DNA of 57,020 nt from Nocardia nova (lineage in GTDB: Bacteria; Actinomycetota; Actinomycetes; Mycobacteriales; Mycobacteriaceae), in contig NZ_PSZE01000039.1 of NCBI RefSeq assembly GCF_002933465.1, positions 1 to 57,020 of the forward strand, read 5' to 3'. Shown piece by piece: positions 33,901 to 41,668 of the stretch. The position numbers and the translations under genes were made by a program. Within the stretch, counting starts at the first letter, position 1; the number at the start of each line of letters is the position of its first letter. The notes below the pieces were generated by a model. That model worked only from the letters and a program-made list of their open reading frames with translations, searched no databases and was not told the DNA's origin.

Positions 33901-36380
33901 GCCTCACCCTGCGAATGTCCCACCACGCCGGCCGGTTCGGCGCCGTGCGCACGCAGCAGCGCGGCCAGACCGAGCTGGATGGCGAACACACCGACCTGCG
34001 AAGTGCCCACATCCCAGTCCTGGGCGTCGTCGAGGATCATCTCCTTGACCGAATATCCGGCCTCGTCGACAACCAGCTCGTCGATCTCGTCCACGGTCCG
34101 GGCAAAGATCGAATTCTCCAGGTAGAGCTGCTTACCCATCTTCCGGTGGTGCGAGCCGAATCCGGCCAGCACCCACATCGAGCCCTGGGCGGCCGGGGAA
34201 TCGGCGGTGAATACGCCCGGTCCCGGCTTACCGGCGGCGATGGCCCGCAAGCCGGCCACGGCCTCCTCATGGGTCTTCGCCAGCACCACGCCACGCGAAC
34301 GGCCGTGATTGCGCTTGGCCAGCGACCGCGCCACGTCCTCGAGTGGAGCCGCCTGTCCCGCTTCGGATTCCAGCCAATCGGCGAGGTCGCTCGCGGCCCT
34401 GCGACGGCGCGACGGCAGATACGCCGAGACCGGCAGGATCACCGGCAGCGGCTCGGTGCGTTCCTGCGTCCACTCGGCGACCTCGGCGACGGGCTCGGGT
34501 TCGGCCAGCGGATCACTGCCCTCGAGGATGGCCTCGGCGCCGGCGAGCACATCGGTCGCCTCATTGTCGAGTTCGGCCTCGATCGTCTCGGCCGAAGCAA
34601 TCTGCGCGGCCTCCTCTTTCGACTCGACTGAGGCAGCCGGCACGTATTCCTGGATGACCACGTGCGCGTTGGTGCCACCGAAACCGAATCCGGAGACACC
34701 GATGGTGGCGGTACCGCTGTAGCGCGGAAATTCGGTCGGCTCGTCGACGACCTTCAGGTGTGCTTGATCGAACGGAATGAAGGGGCTCGGCCCCGCGTAG
34801 CCGATATTCGGCGGAATGACGTTGTGCTGCAACGCCAGAATCACCTTGGCGAGGGCGGCGGCGCCGGCGCCGGATTCGAGATGTCCGAAGTTGGTCTTCG
34901 CCGAACCCAGCAGCACCGGCTTGTCGTCTTCGCGCCCACGGCCGACCACGCGGCCGAGTGCATCGGCCTCGATGGGATCACCGATCGGGGTGCCGGTACC
35001 GTGCGCCTCGATGTAGTCGACAGTCGACGGCGCGATACCCGCATCCCGATACGCGCGGCGCAGCACATCGACCTGGGCCTCGGGGTTCGGCGCGGGCAAC
35101 CCGTTGGAACGACCGTCGGAGTTGACGGCAGTGCCCTTCACGACCGCGAGAATTCGGTCCCCGTCGCGTTCGGCGTCGGCCAGGCGCTTGAGCACCACCA
35201 TGCCGGCGCCCTCGCTGCGGACCATGCCGTCGGCATCGGACGAAAACGCTTTGATGTGACCGTCTTTCGCGACCGCACCGATGGAATCGAATCCGAGTGT
35301 GATCGCGGGCGCCAGCAACATGTTCACACCACCGGCCAGCGCCACGTCGGCGTCGCCGTTGCGTAGTGCGCGCACCGCGTCGTGCACCGCCACCAGGGTC
35401 GACGAGCATGCGGTGTCGACGGCTACCGAAGGGCCGCGGAAGTCGTAGAAGTACGACACCCGGTTGGCGATGATCGCGGTGGAGCCGCCGGTCAGCGCGT
35501 AGGCATCGGCCGAGGCGGGGGCATCGGGATCCGACTTACCGAGGCCGAGAGACGCCACCAACTGAAAGTCATTGGTCGACGTACCGATGAACACGCCGAC
35601 CGATTCACCCTTGAGCGTATTCGCCGGAATGCGCGCGTGCTCCAACGCTTCCCACGTCAGCTCCATCATGAGCCGCTGCTGTGGGTCGACGCGCTCGACC
35701 TCGACCGGCGACATCGCGAAGAATTCCGCGTCGAAGCCCTTGATCGCATCCTGATCGAGATAGCCGCCGAGGGTATTGCCGTTCTCGACGGCGGCGGCGA
35801 TATCCGGATCGGCCAGGAATTCGGACCAGCGCCCCTCGGGCAGCTCCCGGATGCCGTCGCCCCGGTTGATCAAGAAATCCCAGGTGGACTCCGGCGTATC
35901 GCCGGCTCCGGGCAACCGCGTGGACAGGCCGACAATGGCGATGTCGTGCGCCGCGCCCGGCTGATATCCGGCGGTGTAGAACGCGTCGTCGGCAGCCTCC
36001 TCGGGCGCCTCGGGCTCACCGTTGATGACCCGCTCCGCGAGCGCCGCGATCGTTGGATGCTGATACACGATCGTTGGGTTGAGCAGTACGCCGGTGAGTT
36101 CTTCGATATCACCGCCCAGGGCGATGGCATCGCGCGAGGCGAGGCCGAATTCCTCCATCGGCCGGTCCACGGTGATCTGCTCCACCGGCTGTCCGGTGGC
36201 ATCGGCGACCCAGCGCTGCAACCACTCTCGCAGCTCGGCCACCGACATATCGGTGCCGCCGGATTTCGCCGTGCCGCCCGGTTCGGTCACACTCTGTTCG
36301 GTCGCAGTTGTTTGCTGCTCCACCTCGGCGTTCGCGTCGCCGGTGGTTTCCGTCGTCTGGGTGCCCTCGTTGTCAGCCAT
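30948..36380 (-). CDS. pks13: Mycolic acid condensing polyketide synthase Pks13
   Basis: Performs the final Claisen condensation of mycolic acid synthesis. Domains in order across about 1810 residues: N-terminal ACP (LASRD, Ser about 82), ketosynthase (DTACSS, Cys about 325; His about 460 in EAHGTGT; His about 500 in NFGHLESG), acyltransferase (GHSQGEA, Ser about 823), second ACP (GLDSL, Ser about 1268), a long Ala/Glu/Lys linker (about 1310-1450), an ACP-like segment without the Ser, and a thioesterase (GWSLG, Ser about 1606). M. tuberculosis Pks13 is about 1733 residues; the linker accounts for most of the difference. ATG 36380 has GAGGA upstream. It lies between fadD32, which loads it, and accD4. 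Confidence 0.97.
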   Translation of the reverse strand: MADNEGTQTTETTGDANAEVEQQTTATEQSVTEPGGTAKSGGTDMSVAELREWLQRWVADATGQPVEQITVDRPMEEFGLASRDAIALGGDIEELTGVLLNPTIVYQHPTIAALAERVINGEPEAPEEAADDAFYTAGYQPGAAHDIAIVGLSTRLPGAGDTPESTWDFLINRGDGIRELPEGRWSEFLADPDIAAAVENGNTLGGYLDQDAIKGFDAEFFAMSPVEVERVDPQQRLMMELTWEALEHARIPANTLKGESVGVFIGTSTNDFQLVASLGLGKSDPDAPASADAYALTGGSTAIIANRVSYFYDFRGPSVAVDTACSSTLVAVHDAVRALRNGDADVALAGGVNMLLAPAITLGFDSIGAVAKDGHIKAFSSDADGMVRSEGAGMVVLKRLADAERDGDRILAVVKGTAVNSDGRSNGLPAPNPEAQVDVLRRAYRDAGIAPSTVDYIEAHGTGTPIGDPIEADALGRVVGRGREDDKPVLLGSAKTNFGHLESGAGAAALAKVILALQHNVIPPNIGYAGPSPFIPFDQAHLKVVDEPTEFPRYSGTATIGVSGFGFGGTNAHVVIQEYVPAASVESKEEAAQIASAETIEAELDNEATDVLAGAEAILEGSDPLAEPEPVAEVAEWTQERTEPLPVILPVSAYLPSRRRRAASDLADWLESEAGQAAPLEDVARSLAKRNHGRSRGVVLAKTHEEAVAGLRAIAAGKPGPGVFTADSPAAQGSMWVLAGFGSHHRKMGKQLYLENSIFARTVDEIDELVVDEAGYSVKEMILDDAQDWDVGTSQVGVFAIQLGLAALLRAHGAEPAGVVGHSQGEAAGAYISGGLPLEDAVRVICARSRLMGEGEQMITDDQVRNMALVEYSAEDIEKVLPEYPDLEVAVYAAPTNTVIGGPPDQVHAIVARAEAEGKFARVLQTRGAGHTSQMDPLLGELAAELAGIEPTKVTTDLYSTVHKATVYKAGSDPVHDVDYWVTNMRGSVYFTNAIRRAVDAGITTYLELAPNSVALMQVMGTTFAAGVHNAALIPTLKRKEDEAAGVISALAQLYVQGHPVDLVSLLPAGDYADVPRTAFLRKEYWPKVSIATGSGSGRAPGAHVALPDGRHAWEVAASAVTDLAGLVNAAAAQVLSEVALGATIAHSPLPASGTLTTTLTPHPGGASVQVHVREDNVFRLLFDAVVTASAPSTNGTSAPAVQPAPAPAETDSGTADLVVAESFGERWDPNGTQTVEERLATIAAESMGYAVEDLPMEIPLMELGLDSLMAMRIKNRVEYEFDIPSLQVSAVRDASLNEVGKVLRYAIEHRDEVAAMAEKQATEGGSLTVDDNFVAAARAAMEAGEDPAAAVTQQVEAAEPKPVESATPAGSADAVAEAADVDQKASATAGSASQAAEPKVEAADAKDGAADAKTGSGKGTAPAQAAAVFGGGQVAGAKEPEADVPPRDAAERLTFAAWAMVTGKSAGGIFNTLPILDEDTADKLAARLSDRVGSTIDVDDVLDCETIEQLSDIVRRHQDSATEVEGFIRPLRPRPEGSTAIPVFVFHPSGGNTLVYEPLLKRLPEGTPMYGFERIEGSIPERAREYAAEIRKIFPSGPYALYGWSLGAVFALQVAQIMRAEGDDVRLVGLIDLALPVEDEDPSPEGRRARIERFQAFAQKTYGIEGQLDDEMLQELADASDEEQLEIIMGLLKFADVKIPGGVMEHQRTSWLDSRDLQKAQPSHYEGDVTLYLADRYHDGMIELEPRFAERKPNGGWDDYIPNLEVIHIPGDHLQIIDEPRVAQIGADLTRKLAAISTEADDAPGKGEQ

Positions 36381-36445
36381 CAATTCCTCAAGCTACCTGT
36401 GTGCGAATGTTGCGCGGGCGGGGATTGACAGCCGATTCGCCGTCA

Positions 36446-36472
36446 TGTGGATAAGTGGCGGGTTGTGGACAA
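36446..36472. promoter_or_regulatory. Two DnaA-box-like sequences upstream of pks13
   Basis: TGTGGATAA (36446-36454) is the complement of the classical DnaA box, and TGTGGACAA (36464-36472) is the complement of TTGTCCACA, the form common in actinobacteria. They are 18 bases apart in the same orientation, in the 244-base gap between fadD32 and pks13, 66 bases from the pks13 start. Function is unproven. Confidence 0.45.
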
Positions 36473-36624
36473 CCCGCGGGCAGACCGCACGTCCCGGCGA
36501 GTCCCACACCGCTGCCGGATGCCGGTCGGCGCCGCCCAACAGGCACGTCACAGCGACCAACGGACCGGCCGGGGCGACGAGAAACCCCGATCTCGGCACG
36601 GTGGGAATTCACCGGGAACACGAT

Positions 36625-38547
36625 TTACTCTTCGTCCGGTGCGTCGGGGAAGGCCTGCTGCTGGTAGCCGCCGCGCAGGGTGCCCTCCAAATACGCGGCT
36701 CGGCACGCCCGGCGGGCCAGCTTGCCGCTCGAGGTACGCGGAATCGAACCCGCGGGCACCAGCAACACATCGCGAACGGTCACACCGTGGCGCTGCGACA
36801 ACGCACCGCGCACCGCGTCGGCGATCGGCTGGGAGTCGGCCTTGTGCGCGCCCGGCCCCCGCTCGGCCACGATCACCAACTGCTCGGAGGCATCGTCGGC
36901 GTCGTACTTCAGACCGGCGTGGCTGTCCGCCGCGAAGACCTCGGCCGGCAGCTGATTGGCCGGCACCGAGAACGCCGCGATGAAACCGGGGCGCAGCATC
37001 TTGCTGGCCTCCTGCGCGGAGAACTCCAAGTCCTGCGGGTAATGGTTGCGGCCGTCGACGATCACCAAGTCCTTGACGCGGCCGGTGATGTACAGCTCGC
37101 CGTCGACGTACACGCCGTAGTCGCCGGTGCGCAGCCAGATCGCGTCGTCGGGGGCGCCCGCGGCGTGCGAGCCCTCGGCCTGGCGGTTGGTCAGCAGGTT
37201 CTTGAAGGTCTGGCGGGTTTCCTCCTCGCGACCCCAGTAACCGATGCCGATGTTGTTGCCGTGCAACCAGATTTCGCCGACGCGGCCCTCGGGCAGCTCC
37301 TGTGCGCCCTCGGGGCTGTCGATCGATTCGGAGTCGACGATCGCGGCCCACTGCGACAGCGCGACGTAGCCACAGCTCACCTGCGCGATCGCGTTCGGCG
37401 CGCTGTGGTCGACCTTCACCACGCGCCCGGCGTTGAGCTCGTTGCGGTCGACGTAGATGACCTTGGCCTCGTCCTCGGCCCGCGTCGCGGAGACGAACAG
37501 GGTCGCCTCGGCCATGCCGTAGCAGGGCTTGATCGCGGTCTTGGGCAGCCCGTAGGGGGCGAAGGCCTCGTTGAACTTCTTCATCGACGAGGTGGTCACC
37601 GGCTCACTGCCGTTGATCAGGCCGATCACGTTCGACAGATCCAGCGTTTCGCCGTTCTTCGGCAGACCGCGCGCCGCGGCGTGCTCGAAGGCGAAGTTCG
37701 GCGCGGCGGCGAAGGTGCCGGCGCCGTCGGAGACCGCGGCCAGCTCGGAGATCCAGCGACCCGGGCGCCGCACGAAAGCGCTCGGCGACATGATGGTGAT
37801 GTACTTGCCGCCGATCGCCGGCAGGATCACGCACAGCAGGCCCATGTCGTGGTACAGCGGCAGCCAGGTGACGCCGCGCGAATTCCAGTCCAGGTTGATG
37901 GCGTGGACCATCTGCAGCAGGTTGGTGCCGACCGCGCGGTGGGTGATCTCCACACCGGCCGGGGTCCGGGTCGAACCCGAGGTGTACTGCAGGTAGGCGA
38001 TGTCGTCGACGGCCAGATCCGGCCGCACCCAGGACTCGCCCAGGGTGTCGGGCACCGCATCGACGGCGATGATGCGCGGACGCTGCGCGGCCGGCAGCGG
38101 CCGGAAGAACTGGCGGACGCCGGCGGCTGAGGAGCTAGCCGTCAGAATCGCCGACGGCGTGCAGTCACCCAGCACGGCGTGCAGGCGGTCGGTGTGGCCC
38201 GGCTCGTCCGGATCGAACAGCGGCACGGCGATGGTGCCGGCGTAGATGGCGGCGAAGAAGGAGATCACATAGTCCAGGCCCTGCGGCGCCAGAATCGCCA
38301 CCCGGTCGCCCGGCTTGGTCACCTGTTGCAGGCGAGCGGCCACCGCGCGCAGCCGGACGCCGAATTCCTTCCAGGTCAGGTCCTGGTACTCCCCGTCGCG
38401 CTCGCGGGAGTAGTCGATATAGCGATACGCAAGATCGTTCGCATCGTTGCGGGTGTGCTTCTCGACGTAATCGACCAGGGTGCGGCCCTCGGGAATTGCG
38501 ATGTTCCCGGTTTCGTCCAGGTAGTCGTCGAAAGTCTCGTCCGTCAT
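36625..38547 (-). CDS. fadD32: Long-chain fatty acyl-AMP ligase FadD32
   Basis: Activates the meromycolic acid as acyl-AMP and loads it onto the N-terminal ACP of Pks13. The 640-residue ANL-family protein shows the phosphate-binding YTSGSTRTP (about residue 188), YGMAEATLF, RTGDYGVYVDGELYITGR and the C-terminal Lys in PRTSSGKLARRA (about 609). The FAAL features match the AMP-ligase rather than CoA-ligase branch, consistent with its partner. ATG 38547 is preceded by GGAGGAGAAGGA. It heads the operon; the 244-base gap before pks13 is longer than in M. tuberculosis and may hold a second promoter. Confidence 0.95.
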   Translation of the reverse strand: MTDETFDDYLDETGNIAIPEGRTLVDYVEKHTRNDANDLAYRYIDYSRERDGEYQDLTWKEFGVRLRAVAARLQQVTKPGDRVAILAPQGLDYVISFFAAIYAGTIAVPLFDPDEPGHTDRLHAVLGDCTPSAILTASSSAAGVRQFFRPLPAAQRPRIIAVDAVPDTLGESWVRPDLAVDDIAYLQYTSGSTRTPAGVEITHRAVGTNLLQMVHAINLDWNSRGVTWLPLYHDMGLLCVILPAIGGKYITIMSPSAFVRRPGRWISELAAVSDGAGTFAAAPNFAFEHAAARGLPKNGETLDLSNVIGLINGSEPVTTSSMKKFNEAFAPYGLPKTAIKPCYGMAEATLFVSATRAEDEAKVIYVDRNELNAGRVVKVDHSAPNAIAQVSCGYVALSQWAAIVDSESIDSPEGAQELPEGRVGEIWLHGNNIGIGYWGREEETRQTFKNLLTNRQAEGSHAAGAPDDAIWLRTGDYGVYVDGELYITGRVKDLVIVDGRNHYPQDLEFSAQEASKMLRPGFIAAFSVPANQLPAEVFAADSHAGLKYDADDASEQLVIVAERGPGAHKADSQPIADAVRGALSQRHGVTVRDVLLVPAGSIPRTSSGKLARRACRAAYLEGTLRGGYQQQAFPDAPDEE

Positions 38548-38664
38548 TCCTTCTCCTCCGAGGCACACGCAGCACGGCGACATGGCCGCTGTTACCTGTG
38601 AGGCCCCGACTCTCTTTCACCCGCGGGCGCTCTGCGGTGTGAGAGCTCGCCTGCAGCATTTTCC

Positions 38665-38686
38665 GGTGGTCTGCGCGGTGACCACC
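38665..38686. promoter_or_regulatory. Inverted repeat in the fadD32 promoter region
   Basis: GGTGGTC (38665-38671) and GACCACC (38680-38686) are perfect inverted copies eight bases apart, in the 242-base gap upstream of fadD32 and about 120 bases from its start. It is a candidate operator for a dimeric regulator of the mycolate operon; no regulator is identified. Confidence 0.35.
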
Positions 38687-38789
38687 TATCGGCTAGATGT
38701 ACTCGAGCCAGGGACATGTTACAGAGCAGGCCCCGAAGCGGTCTCCGGAGCGAGCCGAACGATTTCCCGGCTTGCACGGTGGCGACTCG

Positions 38790-39824
38790 CTACGGCTCCT
38801 CTCGCAGCAAGGGGATCACCGGTGCGAAAGCATCCATCTGGGTCGGAAACACTCCGACATAGGACATCGATGTCAATCGCCGCACGTTACGGATCTGGTC
38901 GGCGATCTGCTCGAATGTGCCGATGGCCACATAGGGCGAATTCAGGATGTCTTCCACCGACAACTGGACATCGACCTCGAGATCCGGATGCAAACCCTTG
39001 TCAAGGGCCGCCAACGCCATCTCGGCCGTGCGCTCGCGATCGTCGGTGATCACGACGGCGGTGATGGTCCAGTTGAGCTCGATGTCGGGGAACCGGGTCC
39101 CGGCGGCCTCCTTGATGAGATTCACCTTCTCGATGGTCTTCTCGAGGGTGATTCCCGACAGCAGACCCTTACCGGTCTTGGTCGTGCGCGGCACCACCGA
39201 GATGATGTCGGCATGCTTGGCGGCCAGCCGCAACATCTTGGGGCCGCCACCGCCGGTCACCAGCGGCGGACGCGGGCCCTGCCGCGGCCGCGGTGTGCCC
39301 TTGATGCCGCGCACCTGATAGTGCTTGCCCTCGAAATGGCATTCCTGCCCGCGCAGGAGCACGTCGAGAATGGTCAACGCCTCGTCCAGCTTCTCCAGCC
39401 GCACGCCCGGCGATTCGTAGGGCAGGCCGGCGGCTTCGAATTCGCTCTTGATCCAGCCCGCGCCGACACCGAGTTCCAGCCGTCCGCGCGAGAGCACGTC
39501 GATCGTCGCGGCGTCCTTGGCCAGCACCACCGGATGCCGGAAACCGTTGGCCAGCACCGAGGTTCCGATCCGGATGCGGTCGGTGGCCACGGCCAGCGCG
39601 CCGAGTGCGGCGATCGGTCCGACCTGGGGGCCGAGGTGATCCGGAATCGCGAAGGAGTCGTAGCCGTATTCCTCGGCCTGCTGGGCGAGCTTGACGAATT
39701 TCCGCGCACCGCCCTCCTGCTGATTTCCTTCACCGGCAGCAGCGAATCGGAACGCGCGCGCCGGAACACCCAGCGCTGTCATCTCGACACCGCTGGTCGC
39801 GCCGGCGGCGGCGGCTTCTGTCAT
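38790..39824 (-). CDS. LLM-class F420-dependent oxidoreductase (MSMEG_2516-like)
   Basis: A 344-residue TIM-barrel protein of the luciferase-like family, probably using coenzyme F420. Landmarks are FVKLAQQAEEYGYDSFAIPDHLG, the RIRIGTSVLANGFRHPVVLAKDAATIDVLSRGRLELGVGAGW block, and PPLVTGGGGPKMLRLAAKHADI. This pattern fits the TIGR03621 group. The substrate is unknown. It sits between fadD32 and the Culp6-like gene, which are adjacent in M. tuberculosis, so it is an addition to the cluster here. ATG 39824 is preceded by a GAGAG site; the gap upstream is 173 bases. Confidence 0.85.
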   Translation of the reverse strand: MTEAAAAGATSGVEMTALGVPARAFRFAAAGEGNQQEGGARKFVKLAQQAEEYGYDSFAIPDHLGPQVGPIAALGALAVATDRIRIGTSVLANGFRHPVVLAKDAATIDVLSRGRLELGVGAGWIKSEFEAAGLPYESPGVRLEKLDEALTILDVLLRGQECHFEGKHYQVRGIKGTPRPRQGPRPPLVTGGGGPKMLRLAAKHADIISVVPRTTKTGKGLLSGITLEKTIEKVNLIKEAAGTRFPDIELNWTITAVVITDDRERTAEMALAALDKGLHPDLEVDVQLSVEDILNSPYVAIGTFEQIADQIRNVRRLTSMSYVGVFPTQMDAFAPVIPLLREEP

Positions 39825-39963
39825 GAACTCTCTGCTCCTGGCTGTGCGGATGTGCGCTGTGGCGCGATCATCGCTGCACTTTACAGCCTTCGCCAAAATC
39901 TGAGTGACCCTCGGGTTTACTTTTTTTCCGAGAGCTTTTCGGGGACCTTTCCCGCGACCTTTC

Positions 39964-39994
39964 CCAGGGTCGCCGGCGACCGCGGCCGCCCTGG
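39964..39994 (-). terminator. Hairpin after the cutinase-like gene
   Basis: Outer arms CCAGGG (39964-39969) and CCCTGG (39989-39994) enclose the 14-base perfect palindrome GGTCGCCGGCGACC (39968-39981). It lies three bases past the stop of the gene ending at 39998 on the minus strand. Competing folds are possible. Confidence 0.45.
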
Positions 39995-39997
39995 TCG

Positions 39998-40990
39998 TCA
40001 GCTGTGCGCCGGGTGGGGTGCGTCCTTGATCAGACCCTCCGCCCAGGCGGCGGCCCACTGAGTGGCGGTGGTGCCCTGATCGTCCACCTGGAAGGTGTTG
40101 TACAGGCTGTGCACCGGATTCCCCACGGCATGCACCAACGTCATCAGGCTGGGCACGATATTCACCGGATTCAGCGCCTGCGGCGGGGCATCGCAGATCA
40201 GGTCTCCGGGCGCGCAGATGGTGTTGGTACGCCCGGCCAGCGAGCCGAAACCGCCACGCGGGCCCGTCATCGTGATCCCCGGAACCGACAAGCCCTTGAG
40301 CGCGACCTCCGCGCCCACACCGGGCGGCGAGATCCCGATCTCACCGGCCTGCCCGGGCCCGCCTACACGACGGCCGTCGGCGATCAGCGTGACGCCGAGG
40401 ACCTGCTCGGCGGCGACCGGCCCCTGCCCGGCGCCGATCTGCGCAGCGAGATCACCCGCGATAACCGCACCCTGGGAGAATCCGGCGATCACATAGTTGG
40501 TGAGCGGGCACTTCTGCGACATATCGGTCAGTTCCGCGAGCGCACGCTGTGTGCCCTCGGAGCGGCTGTTGTTGTAGGACACCTGACCGTCCGGCGGAAT
40601 CGCGATCGGGTTCGAGAATTGCGCGACGTAGGGGACGGTGTAGACGTCTAGCCGGGATTCCGGGAACTGCTGCCGCACCGGATTGGTCACATGCATCATC
40701 AACGACGCCGGATTGGCCGTCGGATTATGCGGGTCGTCGTTGCTGTTCGACTCCCACGTTCCGGGAATCGCCAGTAACTGCACATCCGGGCAGGCAGCGG
40801 GCTGACTGCTGGGCTTACCCGGTTTCGGCGGCCCCGGTTTCGGTACGTGCAACCGGCCCGCGAGCACGAACCACAGCACCAGCGCCACGATCGCCACCAG
40901 GACCGCGATCAGCACGAACAGCAGACAGCCCGGCCGCCGGTTGCGGCCGGGACCGCCCCCGGCGTATCCCGAACGTCGTCGCGCGTTCAC
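39998..40990 (-). CDS. Cutinase-family serine hydrolase, Culp6 (Rv3802c)-like, membrane anchored
   Basis: A 330-residue exported serine esterase. Rv3802c, its positional counterpart, is an essential cell-envelope phospholipase/thioesterase. After a basic N-terminus comes a single uncleaved-looking membrane segment (CLLFVLIAVLVAIVALVLWFVL), a Pro-rich linker, then the cutinase domain: VQLLAIPGTWES, the nucleophile in VIAGFSQGA, the Cys-flanked Asp segment TICAPGDLICDA, and a His downstream. Its GTG start overlaps the stop of the DUF732 gene by four bases, so the two are coupled. Confidence 0.88.
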   Translation of the reverse strand: MNARRRSGYAGGGPGRNRRPGCLLFVLIAVLVAIVALVLWFVLAGRLHVPKPGPPKPGKPSSQPAACPDVQLLAIPGTWESNSNDDPHNPTANPASLMMHVTNPVRQQFPESRLDVYTVPYVAQFSNPIAIPPDGQVSYNNSRSEGTQRALAELTDMSQKCPLTNYVIAGFSQGAVIAGDLAAQIGAGQGPVAAEQVLGVTLIADGRRVGGPGQAGEIGISPPGVGAEVALKGLSVPGITMTGPRGGFGSLAGRTNTICAPGDLICDAPPQALNPVNIVPSLMTLVHAVGNPVHSLYNTFQVDDQGTTATQWAAAWAEGLIKDAPHPAHS

Positions 40991-41535
40991 TTGTTGCAGT
41001 AGGACTGGGTCGCGACGTCGATGTAGATCTGGCCTGCCTGTTCAACCGACATCTTCTGCGGATCGAAGGAGGGGTCGGTGCCCGCCATCGCGTTCACGAA
41101 CGTCTTGACCTCCTGCTCGGAGGCGCCACTCGCCTTGCTCTGGCAGACGTAGTTGGCCGCGGTGATCGCGATGTCCGGGCTGGACGGATTCACCCCGCGC
41201 TTCTTCAACTCGTCCAGATAGGCCTGATCCTTCGCCGACGACTGTGTGTTGTCGCCCGAGTTCGGCTGCGCCGGCTCCGGACGTTCGTTCGCGGTGCTGG
41301 TGGCCGGGGCCTGTTCCTGGGTGGGCTCGGGCGCCGCGGACGCGCTGTTCGGCGCACTCTGCGCGGGCGCGACCGTGGCGGTCGTGGTGGACGGCTTCAA
41401 CGTGGGCGTGCTCGACGCCGTGGAATCGTTACCGCCGCAGGCGGCCAGTAATCCCGTGGCCGCCAGCGCGACCATGATGCCGGCGACCTTGCCACCGGCG
41501 ATGTACCGTTCTCCGACCGGACGGGTCCGAAGCAT
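40987..41535 (-). CDS. DUF732 lipoprotein
   Basis: A 182-residue exported protein. A signal sequence ends in the lipobox LLAAC (Cys 33), indicating acylation and membrane anchoring. A Ser/Thr/Pro/Ala-rich spacer (about 35-105) leads to a DUF732 domain: DQAYLDELKKRGVNPSSPDIAITAANYVCQ and the final GQIYIDVATQSYCNK, with the family's two Cys. DUF732 proteins are common in mycolata and function is unknown. It precedes the Culp6-like gene in the same transcript, coupled by the GTGA overlap. Confidence 0.85.
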   Translation of the reverse strand: MLRTRPVGERYIAGGKVAGIMVALAATGLLAACGGNDSTASSTPTLKPSTTTATVAPAQSAPNSASAAPEPTQEQAPATSTANERPEPAQPNSGDNTQSSAKDQAYLDELKKRGVNPSSPDIAITAANYVCQSKASGASEQEVKTFVNAMAGTDPSFDPQKMSVEQAGQIYIDVATQSYCNK

Positions 41536-41668
41536 GAATCGTGTCCTCGATCTAGTTCGCTGAGGGCTAGAACTCCTAGCAGGTCGCGCTCCAGGTTAAC
41601 GGCAACGGGCGCGGACAGGGATCCCATGGCCGGAACCCTCATCAACCACTTAAAGGTGATTTATCGAC

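Noticed and set aside
36079..38130. Plus-strand ORF of about 680 codons opposite pks13/fadD32
   Set aside because: Antisense shadow spanning two real genes and their gap; no family features.
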